Shown piece after piece: positions 1 through 11,887 of a DNA stretch of 64,000 nucleotides. Within the stretch, counting starts at the first letter, position 1. Every line of letters starts with the position of its first letter. Under the pieces are notes generated by a model. The model ran no database searches, was not told the DNA's origin, and was given only the letters and a program-made list of their open reading frames with translations. The stretch lies in NCBI GenBank assembly GCA_030762895.1, contig JAUPTC010000017.1:124001-188000 (forward strand), in the 5' to 3' direction. The stretch comes from Sophora flavescens. Taxonomy: Eukaryota > Streptophyta > Magnoliopsida > Fabales > Fabaceae. The position numbers and the translations under genes are program-made.

Positions 1-560
1 GAGTCGTCAACGAGACCGGATATTTAAAGTATAAGATAGGATGAACAGGAAAGGAAATATGGCATAGGGATAATGCATGGAAATAAAGGATACACAAGAG
101 TTTAATTAAGATAGACGATGATGGAAGAAAATATTTTGGTGCTAGTTAGACTATGATGTTTGAGTTAAAGTTATTTTTTTTATATTAATTTTTTATCGAT
201 GGCATATTTAAATGGAGCTCAGACCTCCATGTCCTGTATTATTTTAGCAAGTAATTATCTTATTTTTATGATGCGGTTTCCCTTGCGAATTTTTGGATAA
301 GGCTCGAACTTGAGAATCTTCCTTACTCTTGATTTTTTGGACGTTGAGCGTCAATTCGAATTCGTTATAATTAGGCTCTAAGTGTAAGTCTATCAGTATA
401 ATCATTAAGTCGCTTAGGGACTACTTATAAAGCATGTTATATATATATGTTAGATATAGTAATCGGTTTGATTTGGTTCGAATCGGATTTTTGAATTTAT
501 GATGCCAATCCGAATAAATAAACACCGCTAAATACATCAAACATATTACTAGCACTCCTT
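1..560. other. AT-rich intergenic DNA, no gene seen
   Basis: No convincing reading frame, RNA gene or terminal repeat is visible in this stretch. It is AT-rich with short TA runs near 438-450. Confidence 0.6.
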
Positions 561-1056
561 TTAGAGCATGTTTGGGAATGCTTATTTTTTTAGATTATAG
601 CTGTTTTATCCCCAAAAAGCTATTTTCAAAATAATCTAACATGTTTGGCACTTTGCTTAAATTTATAGAAAAGCTTTTTTTAGGATAAAAAAAGCTGTCC
701 TAAAAAAAGCTGATTTATGCTATCTAGTTGTTCTTGCTTAAGATTGTTGTGATTTGATTATTTTTCATTCTCAAAACTCTATTTCCTGTTTAACCCTACA
801 AAACTAACTTCTAAACAAATAATATTAAATTATACAAATATTTTCATACCCCTTTTTTTTGTAATTTACGACATAAAAATGTTTTTTTTTTTTTTGCACC
901 ACCCAAACGAAATAGATTATCTTAAAATCACTTTTCAGCAAATAGACCCAAACAAAAATTGATTCTGATTATAATCGATTATCACAATAATCGATTATAC
1001 AAAAATCGATTATTAGCATAATCATTTTTTTTTCAGCTTTCCCAAACACACTCTAA
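561..1056. mobile_element. MITE-like element with imperfect terminal inverted repeats
   Basis: The left end reads TTAGAGCATGTTTGGGAATGC. The reverse complement of the right end reads TTAGAGTGTGTTTGGGAAAGC, giving about 18 of 21 matches. The interior is non-coding, about 500 bp long, with long A and T runs and three copies of an ATCGATTAT core near 978-1018. I could not see a clear target duplication, so the superfamily (PIF/Harbinger, hAT or Mutator) is unresolved. A TWA target inside the ends is possible. Confidence 0.6.
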
Positions 1057-1494
1057 GTGAAATAACTTCCACTTAAAGCACCACGAAAAGGGAATCAACT
1101 TAAGATGCAGTGAATTCATATGGGTTCATTTGTTATGAAAGTTTGATTGAAGTTATAAATATAAACTTACTATTGATATATTGTTAGTGTAATTTTTTTT
1201 TTTTGAATGGTAGTGTACTTTTTTTACATTGATAAATAATTACAAATAATCATATTTGTAACTTTTAAATGTATTATGATAAGAATTAATAATTTTTTTA
1301 ATAATGGAATAATGTTATAATTTATAATTAATTAAAAATATTAAAAATATCTATACTAATGATCCATATCAATTAAATCCTATGAATAAAATGTTTACAT
1401 TAGCTGATCTTGAACGAATTAAAAAAGAATGTAAAACTCTCAATATCGGGATTTCAATATTGGTCTGCCCTCTTTAGTGTCATAGCTAGCCTAC
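1057..1494. other. AT-rich intergenic DNA, no gene seen
   Basis: Low-complexity A/T stretches occur near 1190-1205 and 1285-1345. No gene is supported. Confidence 0.6.
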
Positions 1495-2156
1495 ATGATT
1501 TGTCAAAATCGGAACCAACATGTGTTCTCTGGCAAAATCGTGGGTCTGGATCACCTTTTTGGTAACATTATTCGTCAGGTGGATCTGGTTCACCAACAGT
1601 TCATATACCCATCTCCTCTTTCGGATTCCCCCACTAAGAAGGAGGCAAACATTTACTGGACTCCTCCTCCCCCTAATGTCTTTTAAGTTGAATACAGACG
1701 GATCCCATAATCACTCTGATGGTCTCTCGGTCTGTGGGGAAGTTATCACTCTGCTGGCTTTCACTGCAATATTGGACCCTCAACTTCTGTGTTTGCTGAA
1801 ATTTCGGGCCTAGTTCTTGGCTTGAGACTTGCTCGTGATTTAGGCCTGCCTAAGGTAGATGTGGAAATGGACTCCCAAGTTCTAGTTAATATGATCAAGA
1901 GGCGTTCATCTAATTTCCTGTTCATCAAGCCCCTCCTGGATGAAACTGTCTTTCTTCTTCAATGATAATGAGAGATTTACAATTTCTCATATTTTTCGTC
2001 AAGCAAACCGGTGTGCAGACTACATGGCCAGCCTTGGTCATTCTGGTTCTTTCTCTTTCACTATTATGTGAAATGCCATTGCCTAACTTCACCCTCTTCT
2101 TGCTGAGAATGCCAGAGGACAGTCCTTCGTTCGTCTTGTCCCTTAGTCTTCGTTAA
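1495..2156 (+). pseudogene. LINE-type ORF2 tail / plant RNase H-like domain, frameshifted
   Basis: The fragment reads in shifting frames as the C-terminal part of a plant non-LTR retrotransposon ORF2, or a stand-alone RNase H-like (RVT_3) gene. It starts with an RNQHVF motif typical of the linker after the zinc-binding region (about 1506). The RNase H core follows: a TDGS motif carries the first catalytic Asp (about 1690), AEISGL the Glu (about 1797), EMDSQVL the second Asp (about 1865), and RQANRCADYMA the last Asp (about 2000). At least two frameshifts separate these blocks, so no functional protein is made. The sequence ends in a TA-rich tail near 2165-2185, as LINE 3' ends often do. No target duplication was seen. 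RNase H identity is firm; LINE versus host-gene origin is less certain. Confidence 0.75.
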
Positions 2157-2935
2157 TTTTCCCTTTGTATATATATTAAAAAAACAGTAATAATTTAGAT
2201 TCCAATAAACACCAATGCATCATCTTCGATATTTAAAGTTCAATATTCTTATTTACCAATGTATAAAAAATTCAACCAAACCTTGATAGATTTCCTAAAA
2301 TAAAACAACTTATTAAAATAAGACAAAATTAAATTAGCTAAACTAGAGTATTGGCCGGCAGTGCATGCCTCTCAATTTGCATTTTTCTGTTTTTCCTAAG
2401 GTAAAAATTAAACAATGGTGAAGATTATAATGAACAACAACGACAAATATGTAATTTTAACAATCAATTACATTAATTATATATGATTACAGACAATCAA
2501 GGTGATAAGGAGCAATCCGCTAGACTAAGTGCCATGTCATAGTCAACTTCAAATAATAACCATACTAACTAAGCAAACACGCATCAAGTGTTCCTACTAA
2601 GTTTGATAAATAAATTAAATCAACCCCTTAAAACTTAACCTTTTGTTTGGCCATAGCCAATGTGCACAGTTAAATAGAAACATAAATAATTGTTTTTCTG
2701 TTTTGCCCAACTAAGACAAATATAAATACTACTACATATATTATACCATGGAACATCTAGCTATGTTGGAGTACTTGGTAATGAAACTAGATTGTTGGTG
2801 TGAAGCCATACCTCGAAATCGCCCACTGCAATGCCCTTTATAATTGTAAGTTATCTAGTCTTGACGTTATAACCAAAATGTATTCTGTTTGTGCCTCATG
2901 TCCGAGAGAGAGCTACTTGAAAGATAATTTGGTCA
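2157..2935. other. Intergenic DNA downstream of the F-box pseudogene
   Basis: This AT-rich, non-coding stretch probably contains the 3' untranslated region and terminator of the minus-strand F-box gene. No other structure is supported. Confidence 0.5.
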
Positions 2936-2978
2936 TTAATCCACAAACGAAATATCACACAGAATATTAAGCTCATGG
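2936..2978 (-). pseudogene. F-box pseudogene, displaced C-terminal codons
   Basis: After removing the MITE and one copy of its 8-bp duplication, the frame ending in DYVAAYG continues as HELNILCDISFVD and stops at 2936-2938. In the current genome this tail is cut off. The frame entering the MITE instead runs about 20 residues into MITE sequence and stops near 3568. Confidence 0.75.
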
Positions 2979-2986
2979 CCACAAGC

Positions 2987-3631
2987 TAGGGGTGTTCATA
3001 TCCAAACCGGTCCAAAAGAAAACAGAAAACCGATCCAAAAAAACAGAAAACTGAACAAAACCAATGTCTATTGGATTTTTTTGGATCTTGTTTTGTGAAA
3101 ACCGATCTGATTGGATCAGATTTTGGATTCATTTTCTTAAACCGAATCAATCCAAACCAAACCGCATATATAAAATCTAATATATATTTATTCTAGTTTT
3201 TGCATTATCGATTTTTTATTTGTTGAATTTTTTTCCTAATAATACTTACTAGTTTGGTTTGACAATTTTTTATACTATTTCTAAGTTCCAAACATAGAAA
3301 AAGATGTTGTGGAACTAGTTGATGATGGATATTTATTTATTTTGTACATATTTTATGAAATTATTACACAAATATATAAACAACTATATACATGTTTAAG
3401 ATTTTGTTCAATTTAACTTGTGATCTTGATTATTTGATGTAATATAAATATGTAATGATGTATCGGTACAAACCGAATCAACCGAATCGATCCAAACCGC
3501 ATTTAATTGGATCGGATCGGATTTTTCAAAGGAAGCCATCCAAACGGAACCGAACCACATGCTCTTTTTATCTTTGGATCGGATGATTTTTTGCCTCAAA
3601 ATCGATCCAAATCGAACCACGAAAACCCCTA
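2987..3631. mobile_element. hAT-like MITE inside the F-box gene
   Basis: The element begins TAGGGGTGTTCA and its other end, reverse complemented, begins TAGGGGTTTTCG, the type of end seen in plant hAT elements. It is flanked by an 8-bp duplication, CCACAAGC at 2979-2986 and CCATAAGC at 3632-3639 (7 of 8 match). The interior is non-coding and rich in repeated CCGAATC/GGATCGG words that pair across the element. It disrupts the last codons of the F-box gene. Confidence 0.8.
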
Positions 3632-4372
3632 CCATAAGCAGCCACATAATCAAACGGTACCATATCATGATAAAGAATCCATTTTCTCGAGTCAATATCC
3701 AAAATGAAGATTTGATATGTTGTGTAACGATTTTTATGCGCAATGCAAGAAAGGTGATTTCCCATCCATAAAAATAAACCAACCGGAATAAGATCCACTG
3801 GCAGAGGGGGAAGTGGATATTCTCCTATAATAATTTCCTTGTCAGCATCCATCACAATCACTCCCTCCCTTGTTATCCAGTAAAGATCATTACCTCCACT
3901 ATAAACCGGTTGCCATAATAAACACCGCATAAGGATATCTTTTTTTCTAGCTATCTCATTCCATGAGTTATCTATTCCATTTCTTAGCACATATAAAACA
4001 TACCAATCGACACCAGAAACCTATAGGGCATCTAAAAAGAACAGCTTGAATTTGGCATTGCGAGGAACACATGCTATAGCAAATTAACGACGGCTAATCC
4101 AGAATAGTAATTCTGACGTGGGTAAAGGAGGAATTCTAAGCCAACACTTGAGGATGGGGTTCACAACGAAAATTCGTCTAAAACCATTACAAAGCAGCAA
4201 TATGCCATCACAAGTACTGATTAAATGTCCCATTCTTGGAGGCGTTCCCAAATCAATCTTTTCAAATTGGCCATTCACATTGTCTTTAATATCCAAGAAA
4301 TAAGAATTACTTTTTGACATGCGATTTTCAACATAAAGACCGGCTTTAGAACGTGTGCGGTGTAGGTGTGCA
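3632..4372 (-). pseudogene. F-box pseudogene, middle segment
   Basis: This is the part of the F-box gene left of the E1A insertion. It carries the F-box-associated-type repeats and the two in-frame stops. The reading frame joins exactly with the N-terminal segment at the GTGCA target duplication (4368-4372 and 11888-11892). Confidence 0.85.
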
Positions 4373-5758
4373 TGTTGAGTCACCGGCAAGTGTACCGGGT
4401 CATCGCAAGTAATAAAATAAACACGGTAAGTAATTACCGAGGTCAAACACAAGGATTGGGCTACCAATTCTACCAAATCGCAAAAAATTTGATACGTTTG
4501 ATCAAGTAAAGCAGGTGGTTGAGAATAGAGAGAAAATAGGATCGCAATTCAAATAACAAATCAAATAAAGATATGTATTAAAATCTGGAATTTAATATCT
4601 AAGGTCACAATTCCACCTACCCAATCATGCATAGTACCCAAGTGATGATGATTCCTTCCCTAGGTTCAATTACAATGTCAACCGGGACCCCCAAATTCTC
4701 CTAAATTCACTGTCGTGCTCAATAGGACGTATTCAACGATTGAGTTAATTACTTACTAGGTCTCATAACCCAATCATCAAACTCTATTAAATCTGGTTCC
4801 TATAAGGTTGCACCGATCTCCTATTCACTCGTGCAATATTCGATCGATGATCCCAATTCAAGTTCTAAACGTGAATTGCCTACTAAGCCTCAACACGTTA
4901 ACTAGTCAATCACGCATGCATATGATCAACGCAATAAATTCAGAATTGGAAAACATTAATTGAGAAAAGGGAGAGAAACTTACATCACATTGAACGCTAC
5001 ACCGCCATGGGTGGTTTCATTGATCCCTTAGACAAGGGGATTAGTTCCTCATGCTCGTAACAACACACAAACAATCGGAACTCATCGTAAATGTACAATA
5101 AGAAAGGAAAAGAGGGAGACGCAGCTCCAGAGAACAAGAATTCGTCCAGAAAACGCTACAAACCAGTGGGTAACCAAAAAGCTCCAAATTCTGCCCTAAA
5201 ACAGCAATATATATGTTTCAGATTCTGCGCGTGCTCGCGAGGCGAGTAGCCTCTCGCGGAGCGAATATTAATATAGCACCCTTTCAAAACTGGATTCTCG
5301 CGAGGCGATAGGATGTTTCGCGAGGCGAGACTTGGAATTCTAGTTTGCCACGGCCGTGACCTTCATCACGGCTAGGGCTTGATGGTATATGTCCTCCAGG
5401 GTCTTCGGGTTTCGCGAGGCGAGATAGAAATGATGACTGTTGCTGCTTAGCTGATCTTCAGGCTCGCGAGGTGAGAAGTCTCTCGCGGGGCGAGTATTTC
5501 CAGAATTGTAATTTCCACTGTTTTCTTCATTCCCTTGACTCGAAGTGCTTCCCTTTTAACCTCAAAATATGAAATACTAGAAAATGCTTTATTTGACTCA
5601 AAATTAGCTAAAATATCCTAAAACTACTCAAAAGACTCAAAATGATACTTGAGGACAATTAAATCCAAATTTGGACGAAAACGAGATTGAACTCGAATAA
5701 TTAGCACATAAACCACAGTCTTACTAGTTATAAAACTAGATAAGCCAAAGGCTTATCA
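4373..5758 (-). repeat. E1A 3' LTR
   Basis: In element orientation it begins with TGATAAGCC and ends ACTCAACA. It matches 10476-11887. A TATA-like run (5207-5214, minus-strand TATATAT) lies just upstream of the block homologous to the TATA region of E1B. CpG-rich CTCGCGAGGCGAG-type motifs cluster at about 5226-5490. Confidence 0.9.
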
Positions 5759-7107
5759 AAAAACCCCAAACTTAAACATTTCTTGTCCCCAAGCAAGCTA
5801 AAACTCAAAAAGACTCAAGACTAGGCAAGCTTAAAGGATTCAATCAATTTCGCACAAATTTCATGCAATCTTAACAAAACAGTTTTTCTTCAATGATTCC
5901 ACCCTTTGAATCAATGTAATCCCCACATTCATTTACTTTAAACAATTGAGAACTTTATCATTCATGCAGTCATTAATCTAAGTTGAGGATCCAAGTTACA
6001 CACAAAAGGGAGATCACCAATTTCAAACAATTGCCTTCCTCACAAGGGCATTTAGTATTGCACTGATTCGCTCAAATTTGTCTAGGCTATCAACTTTTCA
6101 CTCAATTTCACATTTCAAGAGCACTTCCCATGAATTTGATTTTCATCTCAAAAATAGTTCCCACGAAAACATGCATGCAACATCAAAAGGTCTTTTAAAG
6201 GTTGTAATGGGGCCTGGCTAAGGGTAGGATATTCAAGGATACTAGGCTTAAGTCCCTAGGAACTAAGAGAGAATGAGCATTTGACACATTGAATCTCCAC
6301 TCAAATTCCTTTTTCCATTTTTCTTTTTGCCTTGGGTGACTACAGCCTTTTCCTTGCTAAGCTTTTTGTTTTGCCTCTTTTCTTTTGGCAATTTTTTTTC
6401 TTCCTTTTTTTTTTGCCTTGGGTTTCAACCTTTATTTTTTTCTTTTTCTCAACCCATAATGACGTATCAAACCTTGTAGCCACCCCAAACATAGTTTCTT
6501 ACAACCCTTCTCTTGCTATGTTTCCATGCTCTCCTAATCCTAAGATTGGGTTATCATGGTCTTTTCCAGAATTTTGGCTTATAACATAAGGTCATCAAGA
6601 AACAATAGGCCAATTATGCTCAATGTGGCTAACTAGGGAACATGCATTAGGGATGGTTCTTTTTAGGCCAAGTAGCTATTCAAAGAAAATTGCCTAAATC
6701 ATTTGATGCAACACATAAACATGCAAACCATGAAGAGATTCAAGCAAATTCGGGAAAGTGCAACTTGAAAGTGATCCACACAATCAAAAACAAAGTTGGA
6801 GTCTCAAATCCTCACCTGGACATTTTTTGCAAAATGTTTGACCGAGATACAATTCCTAGTGTGTGCACCCCTTCACCCCAAACTTGTCATAAATCAAGCA
6901 ATCACAACAAAATTTCTCAAAGTTCAATTTTCAATTTTTCACATGGGGATCAAATTTTCTATTTTCAGAACCTAGGGGGAAATCATCAATGGGCAACATA
7001 ATTCATGCAATCAACCTATGCTAAATTTAATTAAAATCCAACAAGCTTGCCGACACAACATTCATACACAAACTCTTGATCTTCTCAAATTATTCAAGAG
7101 CGACATT

Positions 7108-7158
7108 CAAAAACAAAAACAAAAACAAAAACAAAAACAAAAACAAAAACAAAAACAA
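7108..7158. repeat. Microsatellite (CAAAAA)n, about eight units
   Basis: A simple hexamer repeat in the non-coding part of E1A. It generates a spurious KQKQKQ reading frame. Confidence 0.95.
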
Positions 7159-7395
7159 AGCAATTGGTTCCATCCCCCACACTTAAAGCATACACTGTCC
7201 TCAATGAAAGAACACAGATATAAAATAAGAGTGAGGAAAGGAGAGGGTGCTCCCTGATCAAGTTGTAGTGTAGGTGGGCGCTTCCACGGAAAGCTATTCT
7301 ACGGTTTCATCCTCATCCAATTCGTCTCTCGGGCATCCCCCTGTTGGGCCAAAGGCCTTTCCCGGAAGAACTCCTGCAAATTAAAACAATAATTG

Positions 7396-7632
7396 CAGAT
7401 TCGCGAGGCGAGAGATCACTCGCGTGGCGAATCTGGAAAATTTGTTCTTCACACTTTACAGAATCGTGAGGCGAGTAGTAGCTCGCGAGGCGAATCTGTA
7501 ATTCCAATAGCTGATGATGCCCAGAATAGCGAGGCGAAAGTAACTCTCGCGACGCGAGACAAAAGCGTGAGCAAGCCTCTGAGATTTAGGGCTTCTGTCT
7601 CGCGAGGCCAATATGTATTCGCGCGGCGAATC
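7396..7632 (-). repeat. Internal array of CpG-rich near-palindromes in E1A
   Basis: Seven to eight copies of a TCGCGAGGCGA-type motif occur in pairs separated by roughly 8-10 bp. The motif is the same as in the LTRs, but the array lies inside the element just after the pol remnant. The equivalent position in E1B is 23147-23386. Confidence 0.85.
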
Positions 7633-7679
7633 ACTTTTTTTTTATAAAGGAAAATGACAGAAAAATAAAGGGTACATAG

Positions 7680-7697
7680 CTTGGGTTGCCTCCAAAG
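7680..7697 (-). other. Post-pol stem-loop, E1A copy
   Basis: On the minus strand the sequence pairs CTTTGG with CCCAAG around an AGGCAA loop, with one mismatch. The surrounding block (7680-7731) is conserved with E1B 23041-23093, where the stem is perfect. Confidence 0.6.
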
Positions 7698-7744
7698 TAG
7701 CGCTTGTTTAACGTCCCGAGCCTGACTCAAGTCACCCCTAAGGG

Positions 7745-10314
7745 TTAATCCGGAAGAAGATCTTGCTTGCCATGCCATGCCTTAGTCCGCTCTTTGTAGG
7801 TTCTTGCCCTTTCATATGCTCACATGCGGTTCCCGGACAACTCATTTAAGTCCAACAGCCTTCTATAATCGGCACATACTGTCCACCCCGCGATGGTCCT
7901 TGTTGGGATCGATTTATTGCTTTTATTGACCACCACGGTCATGCCACCCTTCTTTGGGACCACATGAATTGGACTAACCCAACTATTATATGAGATTGGA
8001 TAGATGATTCCGGCCTCTAAAGGTTTAATCATTTCCTCACGCACAGCTTCTATCATACCTTCCTCGGTAAGGCTTCCCTTGTTGCACATCTATCAAGGCT
8101 CTCCCAGTGGCCAAGAAGGGCCTACCCAATATGAGAGGGATCTCGGCGTCTTCATCTATATCAAGCACCACAAAATCCGCCCGAAATATGAACTTGTCCA
8201 CCTTCACTAACAAATATTCGACCACCCCATAAGGATATTTTATAGAACGATCAGCGAGTTGAAGTGACATCCGTGTATCCTTGACTTCTTTGATACCCAA
8301 CCTCTTCATCATAGAGAGGGGCATCAAGTTGATACTTTCCCCTAGATCACACAACACCTTTCCTAGAGTCATCCCCCCAATGGTGCATGGTATAGAAAAA
8401 TAACCGGGGTCCTTCAACTTTGGAGGTAGTTTTCTTTGAAGAATGGCACTACACTCCTCAGTCAAAGCAACCGTTTCCTCATCCATTTTTCTCCGCTTCT
8501 TGGAGAGAAGATCCTTCATAAACCGAGCATAAGATGGCATTTGTTCCAAGGCATCCGCAAATGGAATGTTAATTTGAAGTTTGCGGAAGACATCAAGGAA
8601 TTTATTGAACTATTTATCTTGTTGAGGCTTCTTCAATCTTTCAGGATACGGTACCTTCATGTAGGGCGGGAGGTCCTGGGGTTCAACCCACTTCTTTTTT
8701 GGGAACTATTCATCTACAAGTTTTAACCTCCCCCTTACTCCGGTGCCTTGTCACTTGCCAACTCCTCTTTATCAGGTTGCTCTTCCTCAACATGTGGTTG
8801 TTCCGGGGCCTTGTCTTCCTGAGAACTAGTTGCACCCCCGTTAGATCCCAACACCCTACCGCTTCTAGTTGTTACAACATTGCATTGGTTCTTAGGGTTG
8901 TTCTCGGTATCACCTGGGAAAGTTCCTGGGAGACGCTCATTTAGTTGCTTTACGAGCTGAGCCATCTGCGTCTCTAGATTCTGAATTGCCGACCATGTAT
9001 GAGTTGCCAACTTGTCAACGACTGTGCCTGTATTGATTGACAACTTATCAACTTTGACGCTCATCTTCTCAATAGCCAACTCCCAAGGTTGCCTTCCACC
9101 ATCTGTTATTTGCAACTGATTAGTCCCTGGGAATGCCTGTTGAGTATTACGCTGATGGATTCCATAGTCGGGCCTCTGACCCTGTTGAGGTTGTTGTTGC
9201 CAATTCTGTTGCAGTTGTTGTTGCCCGGCTAGACCACCACTAACATTACTCCAAGCGAAACCCGGATGGTCTCTCCTCATATAACCCCTATTCTGATTCT
9301 GACTGTAATCATTCTGTCTGTTCCTCTGATAGTTGTTCTAGGGCACGCTGTCATAGAAATTGTGGCATGAGTCCACATGTTCTCGAGAGAAGTGGAACGG
9401 ACAGCTCTGAATGTCATGATCTCCATTACAATTTCCACAACCCGGAGGCATTCCCTCGTGTATCACATTAACCTTCTTGTTCCCAGACAAAGCCGTAATT
9501 TGCATCTTCAACAGTTTATTTTGCTCTAGAATGGCTTCCATTGTTGCAGCACTGACTCTACTTGAGGTTTCCCTACCACGGTTGTAATCATTGTACGATA
9601 TCTTTTCCAATAACGCACATCCATCCTCAGCTGACAAATAAGAAAAAGAGCCGTCAGCTGCGGCATCACAATTCATCTGATAGCGTCCCCTCAACCCGTT
9701 AAAGAAATGTTGAACTTTGGAGACCGGGTCAAAGAAAGCCGAGGGACATCTTCTCAAGAGCACGTTATACCTCTCCCAAGCTTCATTATAAGTTTCATCC
9801 TCTGTCTGCTTGAAAGATGTAACGGCTACTTTTGCTTGTGCCGCTTTCTGAGGAGGAAAATACTTAGTTAGGAACTTTTGTGCCATTTTCTCCCAAGTTC
9901 TGATAATGTTCCGATCCAGGCTGTCAAACCAATCTTGAGTAACTCATCTTGAGTAACTCCTCTTGTCTTCTGCATGTCACAAGCTTCAAGGAAACGAGTG
10001 ATGTGTCTATAAGGGTCTTGCTTGCCACTCCCATCAAACCGATTCTCACGGATCTGGGCTATGACACATCCTTCCACTCTGAAGGAATCAGTATTCAGGT
10101 TGCCCCTCACGATAGAAGAAGCACAATCATCCAGGTTGGGTAGATCGTACTCGAAGAGAGGCTTGTAACGAGGAGGAGGGTTTTCTTCGGTCATCCCCTC
10201 AAAATTAATTGCTTCAAGCCTCTTTCGTTCTCTGGCTTCTTTCCTTAATCGCTTCCCGGTCTTGGTGATCTGTGAATCAAATAGCAAGTCCTATTGTGAG
10301 AGGGTACCTCGCAT
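7745..10314 (-). pseudogene. E1A gag-protease polyprotein with RT start fused to integrase tail, broken
   Basis: The start ATG at 10312-10314 is followed by an in-frame TAG seven codons later. Reading in several frames, it holds a plant retrotransposon gag domain (motifs RHITRFLEACD, MAQKFLTKYFPP, YNEAWERYNVLLRRCP), a zinc-knuckle-like CGNCNGDHDIQSC, a Q/N-rich linker, and an aspartic protease with CDLGESINLMP. The catalytic Asp is kept, but the usual Gly-Ala is Gly-Glu. A start of RT follows (SWVSPIHVVPKKGG, then a CADYRR motif matching RT block 2). This jumps directly into LDLNELSGN and, after an in-frame TGA, AYERARTYKERTKAW, which belongs to the integrase C-terminus. A TAA at 7745-7747 ends it. 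A further deletion removes sequence between the protease and the RT start. No catalytic RT or integrase residues remain. Confidence 0.85.
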
Positions 10315-10452
10315 ACAAAAACAAGGCAAGACCAAGTGGAATCAAAGAAGTAGAGAGGAATAAATATAAATAAATAACAGAAAATAAAAAAATAAAAACA
10401 ACTTAACCAAATAATCAAACTTCCCAAAAATTAGGAAAATTGGTTGTGCCAA

Positions 10453-10469
10453 TCCCCGGCACGACGCCA
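10453..10469 (-). promoter_or_regulatory. E1A primer-binding site, tRNA-Asp type, degenerate
   Basis: On the minus strand, just inside the 5' LTR, the sequence reads TGGCGTCGTGCCGGGGA. It is one substitution and one deletion away from the complement of the 3' end of plant tRNA-Asp (TGGCGCCGTTGCCGGGGA). Compare the perfect site in E2D. Confidence 0.85.
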
Positions 10470-10475
10470 AAAACT

Positions 10476-11887
10476 TGTTGAGTCACCGCCAAGTGTACCG
10501 AGTCATCGCAAGTAATAAAATAAACACGGTAAGTAATTATCGAGGTCGGACACAGGGATTGGGCTACCAATTCTACCAATTCGCAAGAAATTCGATACGT
10601 TTGGCCAAGTAACAGAAAGTGGTTGAAGAGAGAAAGAAAATAGGATCGCAATTCAAAGTAACAAATCAATTAGAGCTAAGGTATTAAAATCTGGAATTTA
10701 AAACATCTAAGGTCACAAATCCACCTACCCAATCATGCATAGTACCCAAGTGATGATGATCCACTCCCTAGGTTCAATTGCAATGTCAACCAGGACCCCC
10801 AAATTCTCCTAAATTCACTGTCGTGCTCAATAGGACGTATTCAACGATTGAGTTAATTACTTACTAGGTCTCATAACCCAATCATCAAACTCTATTAAAT
10901 CTGGTTCCTATAAGGTTGCACCGATCTCCTATTCACTCTCGTGCAATATTCGATCGATGATCCCAATTCAAGTTCTAAACATGAATTGCCTACTAAGCCT
11001 CAACACGTTAACTAGTCAATCACGCATGCATATGATCAACGCAATAAATTCAGAATTGGAAAACATTAATTGAGAAAAGGTAGAGAAACATACATCACAT
11101 TGAACGCTACACCGCCATGGGTGGTTTCATTGATCCCTTAGACAAGGGGATTAGTTCCTCATGCTCGTAACAACGCACAAGCAATCGGAACTCATCGTAA
11201 ATGTACAATAGGAAAGGAAAAGAAGGGAGATGCACTCCAGAGAACAAGAATTCGTCCCGAAAATGCTACAAACCAGTGGGTAACCAAAAAGCTCCAAATT
11301 CTGCCCTAAAAAAGCAATATATATGTTTCAGATTCAGCGCGCGCTCGCGAGGTGAGTAGCCTCTCACGACGCGAATATTAAAATGGCGCGCTTTCAAAAT
11401 TGGATTCTCGCGAGGCGAGAGGATGTTTCGCGAGGCGAGACTTGGAATTCTAGTTTGCCACGGCCGTGACCTTCATCACGGCTAGGGCGTGATGGTCTCT
11501 GTCCTCCAGGGTCTTCAGGTTTCGCGAGGCGAGCAGCCTCTCGCGAGGCGAGACAGAAAGGATTATTGTTGCTGCTTAGCTGGTCTTCAGGCTCGCGAGG
11601 CGAGCAGTCTCTCGCAGGGCGAGTATTTCCAGAATTGTAATTTCCACTATTTTCTTCATTCCCTTAACTCGAAGTGCTTCCTTTTTAACCTGAAAATATG
11701 AAATAGCAGAAAATGCTTTATTTGACTCAAAATTAGCTAAAATATCCTAAAACTACTCAAAAGACTCAAAATGTTACTTGAGGAAAATTAAATCCAAATT
11801 TGGGCAAAAACGAGATTGAACTCGAATAATTAGCACATAAACCACAGTCTTACTAGTTATAAAACTAGATAAGCCAGAGGCTTATCA
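10476..11887 (-). repeat. E1A 5' LTR
   Basis: It matches the left LTR and carries the promoter-side copy of the TATA-like run at 11327-11334 (minus strand). It contains one additional pair of CpG-rich near-palindromes at about 11519-11555 relative to the left LTR. It is followed by target duplication GTGCA at 11888-11892. Confidence 0.9.

Larger units (their letters stand above)
5759..7679 (-). other. E1A conserved non-coding region before the 3' LTR
   Basis: No gene is supported; open frames here fall in low-complexity DNA. The stretch is recognisably shared with E1B (23396-24891), E2C (16036-17457), E2D (41135-42530) and E3 (about 33050-34373). Shared blocks include one around the phrase GGTTGTAATGGGGCCTGGCT and one around CATGCATTAGGGATGGTT. 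The purine tract next to the LTR reads AAGTTTGGGGT on the minus strand. Confidence 0.75.
4373..11887 (-). mobile_element. E1A: Athila-like Ty3/gypsy element, gag-protease with collapsed pol
   Basis: A structurally complete element of about 7.5 kb: LTRs at 4373-5758 and 10476-11887, a GTGCA target duplication on both sides, a tRNA-Asp type primer site beside the right LTR, and a purine tract (AAGTTTGGGG on the minus strand) beside the left LTR. It is therefore transcribed right to left. It codes for gag and an aspartic protease, but RT, RNase H and most of integrase are missing, so it is non-autonomous. A long non-coding region lies between the coding part and the 3' LTR. The two LTRs differ at a few percent of positions by eye and by an indel of one GC-rich repeat unit. 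Confidence 0.9.

Noticed and set aside
3507..3771. Plus-strand frames over the hAT-like MITE edge and the F-box gene
   Set aside because: They are opposite-strand shadows of the F-box coding sequence and the MITE.
7018..7257. KQKQKQ-repeat frame
   Set aside because: Translation of a (CAAAAA)n microsatellite.
7820..8089. Possible functional RT in E1A
   Set aside because: Only the first RT block is present; the catalytic YXDD region is deleted and the frame passes into the integrase tail.
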